Source: Flavobacterium sp. BFFFF1
GTDB taxonomy: Bacteria > Bacteroidota > Bacteroidia > Flavobacteriales > Flavobacteriaceae
NCBI RefSeq assembly: GCF_002256285.1
Contig: NZ_NKJE01000003.1
Location: 128,615 to 184,290, forward strand
Direction: 5' to 3'
DNA: 55,676 nucleotides
The position numbers and the translations under genes were made by a program. This document shows positions 36,494-45,147 of the stretch, piece by piece. A model generated the notes under the pieces. It ran no database searches, was not told the DNA's origin, and saw nothing but the letters and a program-made list of their open reading frames with translations. Every line of letters starts with the position of its first letter. Positions within the stretch are counted from its first letter, which is position 1.

Positions 36494-37252
36494 TTACCGC
36501 GTAAACACTAAATGATTCCCTTTTGATAAATTCGCATCAAAAGCATAGCCATCATAATTGAATCCTTTTAAGTCATCAATCGTCTTCGCATCCGTATCAA
36601 TAATATAACGCACCATCATACCGCGTGCCTTTTTCGCGAAGAAACTGATGGTCTTGAGTTTTCCGTCCTTGAAATCCATAAAATCCGGTGTAACCACGGG
36701 CACTTTCAAAGCCTTCACATCTACCGCACCAAAATATTCCTGGCTTGCCAGGTTGATAAAAAGTTCCCCTTTCTTTAATTCCTTATTTAAGGCTTTCGTA
36801 AGGTCAGCTTTCCAGAATTCATAAAGGTTTTTGTTTTCACCGACAGGCAAATGTGTTCCCATTTCCAGACGGTACGGCTGCATTAAATCCAGCGGCTTAA
36901 GCAATCCATACAATCCGGAAAGGATCCTGAGTGTATCCTGCAACGCATCGATTTTATCCAAAGGAAGATTATAGGCGTCCAATCCCTGGTACACATCACC
37001 GTCAAAAGCATATATCGCGGGACGTGCATTATCCGGCGTGAAAGGGGTTTTCCATTTTTTGTTGCGCTGCCAGTTCAGTTCAGCCAGCTTATCGGAAATA
37101 TCCATCAGTTCAGAAAGTTCTGCCGGCTTTTTCTTCTTGATTACCGAATGGACCAAACGGCTTTGCTTCAAAAAAGCGGGTTTCGTATGCCTTTCTGTAG
37201 GCAATGGCGATTCAAAGTCGAGGGATTTGGCGGGGGAAATGACGATTTTCAT
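36494..37252 (-). CDS. yaaA: Peroxide stress protein YaaA
   Basis: A 252-residue protein that in E. coli lowers intracellular free iron during hydrogen peroxide stress and binds DNA. The sequence has the family start MKIVISPAKSLDF, the central PAIYAFDGDVYQGLDAY and LSGLYGLLKPLDLMQPYRLEMG, and the C-terminal FFAKKARGMMVRYII. It converges on the DUF347 gene with an 11-bp gap. Confidence 0.93.
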   Translation of the reverse strand: MKIVISPAKSLDFESPLPTERHTKPAFLKQSRLVHSVIKKKKPAELSELMDISDKLAELNWQRNKKWKTPFTPDNARPAIYAFDGDVYQGLDAYNLPLDKIDALQDTLRILSGLYGLLKPLDLMQPYRLEMGTHLPVGENKNLYEFWKADLTKALNKELKKGELFINLASQEYFGAVDVKALKVPVVTPDFMDFKDGKLKTISFFAKKARGMMVRYIIDTDAKTIDDLKGFNYDGYAFDANLSKGNHLVFTR

Positions 37253-37264
37253 AAATTAATTTTA

Positions 37265-37351
37265 AAGATCGGGAGTTCGTAAGATCGTTAGCAATAATGT
37301 ATCTGTTTTTTTCATTACCTAAATTATCTCATTCGCTAATTTTCTAATTAA
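37265..37351. repeat. Inverted octamer array between hutH and yaaA
   Basis: Left arm 37265-37296 has 8-nt units (AAGATCGG, GAGTTCGT, AAGATCGT, TAGCAATA). Right arm 37328-37351 has CTCATTCG, CTAATTTT and CTAATTAA. The hutH stop codon (37346-37344) is inside the right arm. The left arm closely resembles the array upstream of prfA. Confidence 0.7.
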
Positions 37352-38852
37352 ACAACTCCTCTTCAATCTGGAAACTGCTCAAAAATTCAATTGTTTTGAC
37401 AATATCATAATGCAATATACGGTCCTCTCCTACCAATGGGATTTCTTCTCGGTAGGATTTCAGGAACATCTCAATAAAATCGCTCGATTTCAAAGGCTCC
37501 CGGAAATGGATCGCCTGTGAAGCATTCATCAGTTCTATCGCCAATATTTTTTCAAGGTTTTCCATCACCTTCAACGCTTTCACGGCCGCATTGGCCCCCA
37601 TACTGACATGGTCTTCCTGGCCATTCGACGAGACGATGCTGTCAATACTCGCCGGTGTCGAAAGCTGTTTGTTCTGGCTGGCAATGCTTGCGGCAGTATA
37701 CTGCGGAATCATAAATCCTGAGTTCAATCCCGGATTTTCCACCAAAAACGCAGGCAGCCCGCGCAAACCTGAAATCAGCTGGTATGTCCTCCTTTCGGAA
37801 ATACTGCCCAACTCTGATAACGCAATCGCAATAAAATCCAAAGCCAACGCCAGCGGTTGTCCATGGAAATTCCCGCCTGAAATGATCTTGTCGCTCTCGT
37901 AAAAGATATTTGGATTGTCCGTCACCGAATTCACTTCGGTCTTAAACACTTTTTTGACATAATCGATGGCATCTTTTGAAGCACCGTGTACCTGAGGGAT
38001 ACAACGGAACGAATACGGATCCTGTACATGTTGCTTCTGCTGCGTAATGATCTGGCTTCCTTCAAGGAATTCCGTAACGCGTCTCGCGGTTATCACCTGT
38101 CCTTTGTGCGGTCTGATAAAATGAATGTGCTCGCTGAATGGCTCAATCCTTCCGTCGAATCCTTCAATGGAAATGGACCCAATCAAATCAGCGAGATAGG
38201 AATATTTACAGGCCTTCAGCAATACATGTACGCCATAAGCGCTCATAAACTGCGTTCCGTTCAACAAAGCCAGGCCTTCTTTGGATTGGAGTACGATCGG
38301 TTCCCAGCCAAAATGATCCAAAACATCGATTGCCGGTAACTTCTTATCCCCAAAACAAACTTCGCCCATCCCGATCAACGGCAGTGACAAATGTGCCAAA
38401 GGTGCCAAATCTCCCGAAGCCCCAAGCGATCCCTGTGTGTAAATAACAGGAAGGATATCGTTGTTGTAAAAATCAATCAGCCTTTCCACCGTAATCAGCT
38501 GTACGCCTGAATTACCATAACTTAACGACTGTACCTTAAGCAAAAGCATCAATTTAACAATCGGAAGCGGCACCTCATCCCCGATACCACAAGCGTGCGA
38601 TTTGACGAGGTTTTCCTGAAGCTGTGAAAGGTTTTCCTTCGAAATTTTAATATTGTAAAGCGACCCAAAACCGGTGTTGATTCCGTAGATGGGATCATCG
38701 TTGGACTGCATCTTGTGATCAAGATAATCGCGGCATTTCTGGATATTTACTTTCGCTTCTTCCGATAACGCTATTGGCTTATTTTGAACGATCATTTCGT
38801 TAATCTGCTCCAACGTAAGTATCTCGGAGCTTATATAATGGGTATTGTCCAT
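37344..38852 (-). CDS. hutH: Histidine ammonia-lyase
   Basis: Removes ammonia from histidine to give urocanate, the first step of histidine breakdown. ATG 38852 gives MDNTHYISSEILTL, 502 residues. The Ala-Ser-Gly that cyclises into the MIO prosthetic group is at about 143-145 (GSLGASGDLAPLAH). The substrate-selecting pair is Ser-His (LVKSHACG), as in histidine rather than phenylalanine lyases. Other active-site blocks are YGINTGFGSL, VTDNPNIF, GGNFHGQPLAL and QEDHVSMG. No other hut gene is adjacent. It is divergent from the threonine operon across 244 bp. Confidence 0.88.
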   Translation of the reverse strand: MDNTHYISSEILTLEQINEMIVQNKPIALSEEAKVNIQKCRDYLDHKMQSNDDPIYGINTGFGSLYNIKISKENLSQLQENLVKSHACGIGDEVPLPIVKLMLLLKVQSLSYGNSGVQLITVERLIDFYNNDILPVIYTQGSLGASGDLAPLAHLSLPLIGMGEVCFGDKKLPAIDVLDHFGWEPIVLQSKEGLALLNGTQFMSAYGVHVLLKACKYSYLADLIGSISIEGFDGRIEPFSEHIHFIRPHKGQVITARRVTEFLEGSQIITQQKQHVQDPYSFRCIPQVHGASKDAIDYVKKVFKTEVNSVTDNPNIFYESDKIISGGNFHGQPLALALDFIAIALSELGSISERRTYQLISGLRGLPAFLVENPGLNSGFMIPQYTAASIASQNKQLSTPASIDSIVSSNGQEDHVSMGANAAVKALKVMENLEKILAIELMNASQAIHFREPLKSSDFIEMFLKSYREEIPLVGEDRILHYDIVKTIEFLSSFQIEEELFN

Positions 38853-39078
38853 AATGCGGGTTAGATTGAGTGCCAAAATTCCACATTCGACAGTTAAAAA
38901 GCAAGATTTGTTGATAATAATTAGGTCGCGTTACACTTGTTTGTAGCGGTTAAAATTTGGAATCCGTATTTTTTACTCTGAATATGTGAAAAATCATTCC
39001 CAACCTTGTTATATATCTCTAATAAAATTCAGTTTTCGTAAAAATTTCACACAAGCAACCATTATATTTAAAAAAATG

Positions 39079-39086
39079 TATTTTTG
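39079..39086 (+). promoter_or_regulatory. -7 element of the threonine operon promoter
   Basis: TATTTTTG matches TAnnTTTG exactly. No clear TTG lies at the right distance upstream. The transcript would start around 39092, only a few nt before the leader peptide ATG. Confidence 0.45.
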
Positions 39087-39096
39087 ACAATATCAA

Positions 39097-39186
39097 ATGA
39101 CAAGAACAGGCCACATATCCACCCCCCTATGTAAAACGTTTGCCAAAGGCACAACGAACGGCACTACTACAACCCCTTTGGGGTAA
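39097..39186 (+). CDS. Threonine-rich leader peptide of thrA-thrB-thrC
   Basis: A 29-codon frame from ATG 39097 to TAA 39184-39186. Ten residues are Thr (positions 2, 4, 9, 14, 19, 20 and 23-26), using all four Thr codons, with a run of four Thr just before the end; one Ile is at position 7. It ends 79 nt before thrA, which makes the threonine precursor. This is the expected design of an attenuator: a ribosome short of charged tRNA-Thr would stall at the Thr run. Two RNA pairings compete there. CCAAAGG (39143-39149) can pair with CCTTTGG (39175-39181), while ACCCC (39172-39176) can pair with GGGGT (39180-39184). I see no standard U-run terminator before thrA, so the exact switch is unclear. 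Confidence 0.72.
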   Translation: MTRTGHISTPLCKTFAKGTTNGTTTTPLG

Positions 39187-39265
39187 ATTTGTCACATATC
39201 ATCCCATGCAATTATTTTCGGAAGAAAAAACAAACTCCATTTACACTTTTTAAAAAATACCCATA

Positions 39266-41722
39266 ATGAAAATCCTCAAATTTGGTGGAACGTCAGTAGC
39301 TGATGCCCAAAATATTAAACGCGTTATCAACATTGTTAAGGATAAATCACAGGAAAGCAGGCTAATCGTAGTAGTTTCCGCACTTAGCGGTGTGACAGAC
39401 CTTTTGCTAAAAGCGTCGAAAGAAGCATCAGAGAAAAATGAACACTACAAAGAAATTACGAAGCTTATCGAACAAAAACACCTTGAAGCGATCAAGGATT
39501 TGATATCGGTAAACCATCAAAGTGCGCTCCTGAGCCATGTAAAACGGATCATCAACCATTTGGAAACGTTGCTTGATGGTTGTTTCCTACTCGGCGAACT
39601 TTCGGCCAGAACGTCAGACACCATTGCAGGGTTCGGGGAAATATTGTCCTCCTACATCATCTCGGAAGCAATGAAACACGACGCCGAACTCGTGGTAGAA
39701 ACCACTTTTAAGGACAGCCGTGAACTAATTATTACCAACAGCAGTTTTGGAAAAGCTGCCGTGAATTTTGAAATTACAAACCAGCTGATCGCCGACTATT
39801 TCCACAACGAAGGCGCGCGTGTTACGGTTATGCCAGGATTTGTCGCATCATCCATGGATGGCAACAATACGACTCTGGGTCGTGGCGGCTCTGATTATAC
39901 GGCAGCGATATTGGCGGCTGCAACGAATGCTTCAGACCTTGAAATCTGGACCGATGTGAATGGCATGTATACCGCAAATCCCAGATTGGTCAAACAGGCA
40001 CAGCCCATCAGGCACATTTCTTATCAGGAAGCCATGGAACTTTCACATTTTGGCGCAAAAGTACTGTACCCACCAACCATTCAGCCGGTGCTCCACTTAA
40101 ACATTCCAATCTGGATTAAGAATACTTTCGAACCGGAAGCATTTGGGACCTATATTTCAAACGAAAACAATTTACAATCCAACCCCATTAAAGGAATCAG
40201 CCACATTGACAAAATTACGGTCATTACGCTTGAAGGTTCTGGAATCATTGGTGTCAGCGGGTTTTCAAAACGCCTTTTCGAAGCGCTTTCCAATGAAAAT
40301 ATCAACGTCATCTTTATCACGCAGGCGTCCTCTGAACATTCAATCTGTATCGGGATACTGGATGTCGATGCGGATAAAGCCAAGGTGGCCGTTGACAAGG
40401 CCTTCGAGGTAGAAATTTCTCAACTGCGGATTGATCCCTGCACCATTGAAAAAAATATGTGCATCGTAGCGCTTGTCGGTGAAAACATGAAAAACCATCA
40501 GGGACTCAGCGGAAAAATGTTCAGCACGCTGGGCAAAAACAACGTCAACATCCGCGCCATTGCTCAAGGGGCTTCGGAACGGAACATTTCGGTGGTAATT
40601 AATGAAAAAGACGTTCAGAAAGCTTTAAATACACTACACGAACGTTTTTTCGAAGACAATATAAAGCAATTGAACCTGTTTGTAATGGGTGTCGGAAACG
40701 TGGGTGAGAAATTTATGGAACAAATCACAAATCAAAAGAAATACCTGCGTGAGAACCTTAAAATCAACATCCGTTTAATCGGCGTTTCCAATTCAAGAAA
40801 AATGCTGTTTGATGGCGATGGGATTCCGTTGAAAGACTGGAAAAACCTCTTAAGTGACGGCGAAACCGCGGACAAAGACGCTTTTATAGAACGTGTAAAG
40901 GCACTGAATTTACGCAACAGCGTTTTCGTAGACATTACCGCCAACGATGAAATCTCCAAGACTTACAGCCAATACCTTGAGAAAAATATTGCGGTGGTCA
41001 CCTGTAATAAAATTGCGTGTGCCTCTGCATTTGACAATTATAAGAACCTGAAAAATCTATCCCGGAAGTACAATGCGCCATTTTTGTTTGAAACCAATGT
41101 GGGCGCCGGATTACCGATTATTGACACCCTGAAAAGGATGATTGCCTCAGGCGATAAAATCAACAAAATACAGGCGGTGTTGTCCGGAAGTTTAAATTTC
41201 ATTTTTAACAATTTCAACGAAAACACCTCCTTTCATGACGTGGTGAAAGAAGCCGGCGTACAGGGTTTTACAGAACCTGACCCGAAAATTGACCTTAGCG
41301 GTGTCGATGTCGCGCGGAAAATCCTGATTTTAATCCGTGAAAGTGGCTATGAAATGGAGATCGATGACATCGAAAATAAATCATTTTTACCACAGGCGTC
41401 ATTAGACACCGACAATGTTCCGGATTTCTTCACTTCGCTGACCGCCAATGCGCAGCATTTTAACGACCTTTACAAAGAAGCCCTGGCAAAAGAAAGCCGC
41501 CTGAAATATGTCGCGCAATTTGAAAATGGAAAAGCATCTGTAGGACTGCAATTTATTCCGAAAGGCCATGATTTTTATAATCTGGAAGGGAAAGATAATA
41601 TCGTGTTATTCTATACGGATCGTTATGTAGACCAGCCTTTGATTATTAAAGGAGCCGGCGCAGGTGCTGCCGTCACCGCATCCGGAATTTTCGCAGATGT
41701 AATCCGTGTTGGGAATGTTTAA
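39266..41722 (+). CDS. thrA: Bifunctional aspartate kinase/homoserine dehydrogenase
   Basis: Carries out the first and third steps from aspartate to threonine and methionine. The 818 residues contain an aspartate kinase domain (MKILKFGGTSVAD at the start, TLGRGGSDYTAAI), paired ACT regulatory domains (about 315-460), and a homoserine dehydrogenase domain from about 470 (Rossmann motif VMGVGNVGEKF, then TCNKIACA, NVGAGLPIIDTL and GAGAGAAVTASGIF). The ACT domains suggest feedback inhibition by threonine. First enzyme gene of thrA-thrB-thrC; the Thr-rich leader upstream suggests a second, transcriptional or translational, layer of control. Confidence 0.96.
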   Translation: MKILKFGGTSVADAQNIKRVINIVKDKSQESRLIVVVSALSGVTDLLLKASKEASEKNEHYKEITKLIEQKHLEAIKDLISVNHQSALLSHVKRIINHLETLLDGCFLLGELSARTSDTIAGFGEILSSYIISEAMKHDAELVVETTFKDSRELIITNSSFGKAAVNFEITNQLIADYFHNEGARVTVMPGFVASSMDGNNTTLGRGGSDYTAAILAAATNASDLEIWTDVNGMYTANPRLVKQAQPIRHISYQEAMELSHFGAKVLYPPTIQPVLHLNIPIWIKNTFEPEAFGTYISNENNLQSNPIKGISHIDKITVITLEGSGIIGVSGFSKRLFEALSNENINVIFITQASSEHSICIGILDVDADKAKVAVDKAFEVEISQLRIDPCTIEKNMCIVALVGENMKNHQGLSGKMFSTLGKNNVNIRAIAQGASERNISVVINEKDVQKALNTLHERFFEDNIKQLNLFVMGVGNVGEKFMEQITNQKKYLRENLKINIRLIGVSNSRKMLFDGDGIPLKDWKNLLSDGETADKDAFIERVKALNLRNSVFVDITANDEISKTYSQYLEKNIAVVTCNKIACASAFDNYKNLKNLSRKYNAPFLFETNVGAGLPIIDTLKRMIASGDKINKIQAVLSGSLNFIFNNFNENTSFHDVVKEAGVQGFTEPDPKIDLSGVDVARKILILIRESGYEMEIDDIENKSFLPQASLDTDNVPDFFTSLTANAQHFNDLYKEALAKESRLKYVAQFENGKASVGLQFIPKGHDFYNLEGKDNIVLFYTDRYVDQPLIIKGAGAGAAVTASGIFADVIRVGNV

Positions 41723-41725
41723 AAG

Positions 41726-41830
41726 AAGTGGCTAAGCAGTACAGTTACAAAGTGCCAAAGTTTTTTGACACTCCTGTCTGAACTTCGCAACTTTGAAACT
41801 CTGCAACTATTTAACTACGTAACTATGAAC
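41726..41830. repeat. Inverted octamer array in the thrA-thrB gap
   Basis: Left arm 41726-41765: 8-nt units AAGTGGCT, AAGCAGTA, CAGTTACA, AAGTGCCA, AAGTTTTT. Right arm 41781-41828: six units of the form AACTnnnn (AACTTCGC, AACTTTGA, AACTCTGC, AACTATTT, AACTACGT, AACTATGA). The arms are imperfectly complementary. The thrB start codon is the ATG within the last unit. Confidence 0.8.
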
Positions 41831-42754
41831 GAAATCAAAATCTTCTCTCCCGCCACCATAGCGAACCTTTCGTGCGGTTTTGATGTGCTTGGCGTTTGCC
41901 TTGACAATATTGGGGACGAAATGGTTGTGCGTAAATCCAGTCAGCGCGGTGTGCGTATCACGCGAATTGAAGGTGCCGATTTGCCCTTGGAAACGGAACG
42001 AAATGTTTCAGGTGTAGCGGCATTGGCCCTGCTGGAAGAAGTTGACACCGACTTCGGGTTCGAAATCGAAATCTATAAGAAAATTAAGGCTGGCAGCGGC
42101 ATCGGAAGTTCGGCAGCCAGTTCCGCCGGAGCCGTTTTCGGGATCAATGCGCTTTTAGGGCATCCATTTTCGGCCAAAGAACTGGTTAAATTTGCGATGC
42201 AGGGCGAAAAGCTCGCCAGCGGAAGTGCCCATGCAGATAACGTGGCCCCGGCACTGTTAGGGGGATTCACATTGGTTCGAAGCTACGATCCATTAGACAT
42301 CATCAAGATTGAAAGCCCGTCTGAAATTTACGCCACCGTGATTCACCCGCAAATTGAGTTGAAAACCTCAGATGCCAGATCGGTGCTGAAACAGCATATT
42401 ACGCTAAAAAGCGCGATTACACAATGGGGCAATGTTGGGGGCCTTGTCGCTGGTTTGTATACCCATGATTACGAACTGATTGGCCGCTCGCTTCATGACG
42501 AAATCGTAGAGCCAATCCGCAGTGTTTTAATTCCTGGATTCGACCGCATTAAGAAAACCGCAAAGGACCAGGGCGCCCTGGGCAGCGGAATTTCAGGTTC
42601 GGGACCTTCCATTTTTGCATTGAGCAGAGGAAAAGAAACAGCGGACAAAGTGGCCCACGCCATGTGTGCCGTGTATGACGAAATCAATTTGCCTTATGAA
42701 ATCCATGTTTCAAAAATAAATGATGACGGGATCAAAATTTTGAGCACACAATAA
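41825..42754 (+). CDS. thrB: Homoserine kinase
   Basis: Phosphorylates homoserine. The start at 41825 gives MNEIKIFSPATIANLSCGFD, the family N-terminus (309 residues); the longer frame from 41765 is translated repeat. The GHMP-kinase ATP loop is GSGIGSSAASSAGAV (about 90-105), and the C-terminal GSGISGSGPSIFAL motif is present. Its start codon is embedded in the octamer array, so array changes could affect its translation. Confidence 0.95.
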   Translation: MNEIKIFSPATIANLSCGFDVLGVCLDNIGDEMVVRKSSQRGVRITRIEGADLPLETERNVSGVAALALLEEVDTDFGFEIEIYKKIKAGSGIGSSAASSAGAVFGINALLGHPFSAKELVKFAMQGEKLASGSAHADNVAPALLGGFTLVRSYDPLDIIKIESPSEIYATVIHPQIELKTSDARSVLKQHITLKSAITQWGNVGGLVAGLYTHDYELIGRSLHDEIVEPIRSVLIPGFDRIKKTAKDQGALGSGISGSGPSIFALSRGKETADKVAHAMCAVYDEINLPYEIHVSKINDDGIKILSTQ

Positions 42755-42762
42755 TCTTGCAG

Positions 42763-42801
42763 CACCTTTCGACTTTTGACTTTCGACTTTTGACTTTTGA
42801 C
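42763..42801 (+). repeat. Heptamer array before thrC
   Basis: From 42770 to 42801 the unit YGACTTT (CGACTTT or TGACTTT) repeats 4.5 times without interruption. It fills the short thrB-thrC gap and ends 18 bp before the thrC start codon. No inverted partner is visible. Confidence 0.8.
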
Positions 42802-42819
42802 TATAAATTTTCAACCACA

Positions 42820-44112
42820 ATGAAATACTACAGCTTAAACCATAACGCACCAAACGTCTCTTTTCAGGAAGCGGTAATCAACGGGCTTGCTCCGGACCGC
42901 GGTTTGTATTTTCCGGAGAACATTGCGCCATTACCTGAAACGTTTTTTGAAAACATTGAAACGCTATCTAATGAAGCCATTGCGTTTGAAGCAATTAAAC
43001 AATTCGTTGGTGATGAAATACCGGAAAAAGAATTAAAGCAAATCATTTCCGAAACCTTGTGTTTTGATTTCCCTGCGGTGAAGGTCGAAGAAGACCTATA
43101 TTCGCTTGAATTATTCCACGGGCCTACCATGGCTTTTAAGGATGTCGGCGCACGCTTTATGGCGCGCTGTTTGGCTTATTTTAACCGAAACAATCCCGAT
43201 TTGCACAACACGGTTCTGGTGGCCACTTCAGGAGACACTGGTGGCGCTGTAGCAAGCGGTTTCCTCGGGGTAAAAGGGGTCGATGTGGTCATCTTATATC
43301 CTTCGGGAAAAGTGAGCGACGTACAGGAACGGCAATTGACAACTTTAGGACAAAACATAACTGCGCTTGAAGTCGACGGCGTTTTTGACGACTGCCAGGA
43401 CATGGTCAAACGCGCGTTTTTGGATGAAGATTTGAAATCCCAGAACCTCACTTCGGCCAATTCGATCAATATTGCACGCTGGCTGCCGCAGATGTTTTAC
43501 ATTTTCTTTGCGTACAAACAATTAAAAAGGGAAAACAAACCGTTGATTATTTCGTGTCCAAGCGGAAATTTCGGGAACATTTGTGCCGGAATTATGGCGA
43601 AACGACTCGGATTGCCCATTGCGCGTTTCGTAGCTTCGACGAATGCCAACGACACGGTTCCAAGGTTTTTAGAAAATGGTGCATACGACCCAAAACCATC
43701 TAAGGCGACCATCTCAAACGCTATGGATGTTGGGAATCCAAGCAATTTTATCCGGATCCAGGAATTGTACCACAATGATTTAACGGAATTCGAAAAGGAT
43801 TTTTCATCGTATGCTTTTACCGATGACGAGACCAAAGCAGCGATGAAGCGCATTTACCAAAATTCAAAATACGTCGCCGAACCGCACGGAGCTGTAGGTT
43901 ATTTAGGCCTTAAAAAAGAAATGAAATTGAATCCAGGAAGCGTCGGCGTATTTTTAGAAACGGCACACCCGATTAAATTTCCGGAAACGGTGGAGCCACT
44001 TTTGGGAATTACGCTTGAAATCCCAGCGCAAATAAAGAGCGTGTTAGGAAAAGAGAAAAAAAGCATACAGATTAACTCTTATGACGAACTTAAAGATTTC
44101 TTAAACCATTAA
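42820..44112 (+). CDS. thrC: Threonine synthase
   Basis: A PLP enzyme that turns O-phosphohomoserine into threonine. ATG 42820 gives MKYYSLNHNAPNVSFQEAV (430 residues); the longer frame is translated heptamer repeat. The PLP lysine lies in HGPTMAFKDVGARF (about residue 105), and TSGDTGGAVASGF and CPSGNFGNICAG bind the cofactor phosphate. Last gene of the operon; it ends inside a palindrome shared with pyrF. Confidence 0.95.
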   Translation: MKYYSLNHNAPNVSFQEAVINGLAPDRGLYFPENIAPLPETFFENIETLSNEAIAFEAIKQFVGDEIPEKELKQIISETLCFDFPAVKVEEDLYSLELFHGPTMAFKDVGARFMARCLAYFNRNNPDLHNTVLVATSGDTGGAVASGFLGVKGVDVVILYPSGKVSDVQERQLTTLGQNITALEVDGVFDDCQDMVKRAFLDEDLKSQNLTSANSINIARWLPQMFYIFFAYKQLKRENKPLIISCPSGNFGNICAGIMAKRLGLPIARFVASTNANDTVPRFLENGAYDPKPSKATISNAMDVGNPSNFIRIQELYHNDLTEFEKDFSSYAFTDDETKAAMKRIYQNSKYVAEPHGAVGYLGLKKEMKLNPGSVGVFLETAHPIKFPETVEPLLGITLEIPAQIKSVLGKEKKSIQINSYDELKDFLNH

Positions 44113-44170
44113 GGAATTAAGGTAATTACCGATGAATAGAATGCTTAATGATCTTAATCCCTTAATGGTT
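44104..44170. terminator. Shared palindrome between convergent thrC and pyrF
   Basis: AACCATTAAGG (44104-44114) and CCTTAATGGTT (44160-44170) are perfect inverted copies; inside them AATTAAG and CTTAAT extend the similarity. It probably ends transcription in both directions, though no long T run follows. Because each arm carries AACCATTAA, both proteins end in Asn-His-stop. Confidence 0.6.
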
Positions 44171-44983
44171 CATACTTAAAATCGCACCCATTTCCTGCTG
44201 TATTTTCAATGCCTCTTCCCGCGCCTTTTCAGCAAAATCTTTTTCTGCGGAAGCGTAAATGATGCCGCGTGAAGAGTTTACCAATAACCCTACATTTTCG
44301 TTCATTCCGTATTTGCAAACTTCAGACAAGCTCCCGCCCTGTGCCCCGACACCCGGAACGAGCAGGAAACTATCGGGGACAATTTTACGGATTTCGGTAA
44401 AATATTCCGCTTTCGTAGCACCGACGACATACATCAACCGGTCTGCGTTTTTCCATGTTCTTGAAGTTTTCAGGACTTGCTTGTAGAGTTCCGCTCCATT
44501 GGCATCCAAAGTCTGGAAATCGAAAGCCCCTTCATTAGAGGTCAGCGCCAGCATAATCGCAAACTTGTTTTCAAAAGTCAAAAATGGTTCGACGGAATCC
44601 TTTCCCATATAGGGCGCCACGGTTACCGAATCAAATTGCAAATCCTCCAAAAATGCCTTCGCATACATTGTTGATGTATTTCCAATATCACCACGTTTGG
44701 CATCTGCAATTGTGAAAATTTCAGGATGGTTTTCGTTCAGGTAATTAATCGTTTTTTCCAGTGCGATCCAACCTTTAATCCCATAGGCCTCGTAAAATGC
44801 CGTATTCGGTTTATAGGAAACCGCCAAATCATGGGTAGCATCGATAATCGCCTTGTTGAATTCGAAGATGGGGTCTTCAGTCTCCAGCAAGTGTTTCGGA
44901 ATCTTACCTAAATCGACATCGAGGCCAATACAAAGAAAGGATTTTTTTTGGTGGATTTGTTGCGTAAGTTGTGCTGTAGTCAT
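44162..44983 (-). CDS. pyrF: Orotidine 5'-phosphate decarboxylase
   Basis: The last step of UMP synthesis. The 273-residue length is that of the longer (type 2) bacterial family. It starts [20 protein letters not shown], and shows the catalytic block [10 protein letters not shown] near residue 96, [10 protein letters not shown] and the C-terminal phosphate-binding [11 protein letters not shown] and [11 protein letters not shown] -7-like TAACTTTG (45008-45001) lies 18 bp upstream and element E4 just beyond it. Confidence 0.95.
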   Translation of the reverse strand: MTTAQLTQQIHQKKSFLCIGLDVDLGKIPKHLLETEDPIFEFNKAIIDATHDLAVSYKPNTAFYEAYGIKGWIALEKTINYLNENHPEIFTIADAKRGDIGNTSTMYAKAFLEDLQFDSVTVAPYMGKDSVEPFLTFENKFAIMLALTSNEGAFDFQTLDANGAELYKQVLKTSRTWKNADRLMYVVGATKAEYFTEIRKIVPDSFLLVPGVGAQGGSLSEVCKYGMNENVGLLVNSSRGIIYASAEKDFAEKAREEALKIQQEMGAILSMNH

Positions 44984-45019
44984 TGATAATAGTTGTGTGC
45001 CAAAGTTAAGGAAAATGCC

Positions 45020-45086
45020 CTAGCCCCGATAGAGCCGATATCCTTTTTTGCAAAAAAAGATAAAGGCGATAGCGGGAATTAGCTCC
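45020..45086. repeat. Two-block structured element, copy E4 (short form)
   Basis: Left block TAGCCCCGATAGAGCC and right block AAGGCGATAGCGGGAATTAG, ending CTCC at 45086. The central stem is only CTTTTTT/AAAAAAAG around GC. CCCG pairs with CGGG as in E2, and GCC pairs with GGC. The prfA terminator A-tract follows directly. Confidence 0.7.
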
Positions 45087-45091
45087 AAAAA

Positions 45092-45119
45092 AAAATGCCC
45101 GCTATAAAGCAGGCATTTC
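45092..45119 (-). terminator. Terminator of prfA
   Basis: AAATGCC (45093-45099) and GGCATTT (45112-45118) form the stem, extended by GC pairs; nine T follow on the minus strand. Confidence 0.85.
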
Positions 45120-45147
45120 TTGACTCTTGTATCTAAAATCTATTTTC

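Noticed and set aside
42770..42801. CRISPR-like repeat array
   Set aside because: Units are 7 nt and contiguous with no spacers; no cas genes are present.
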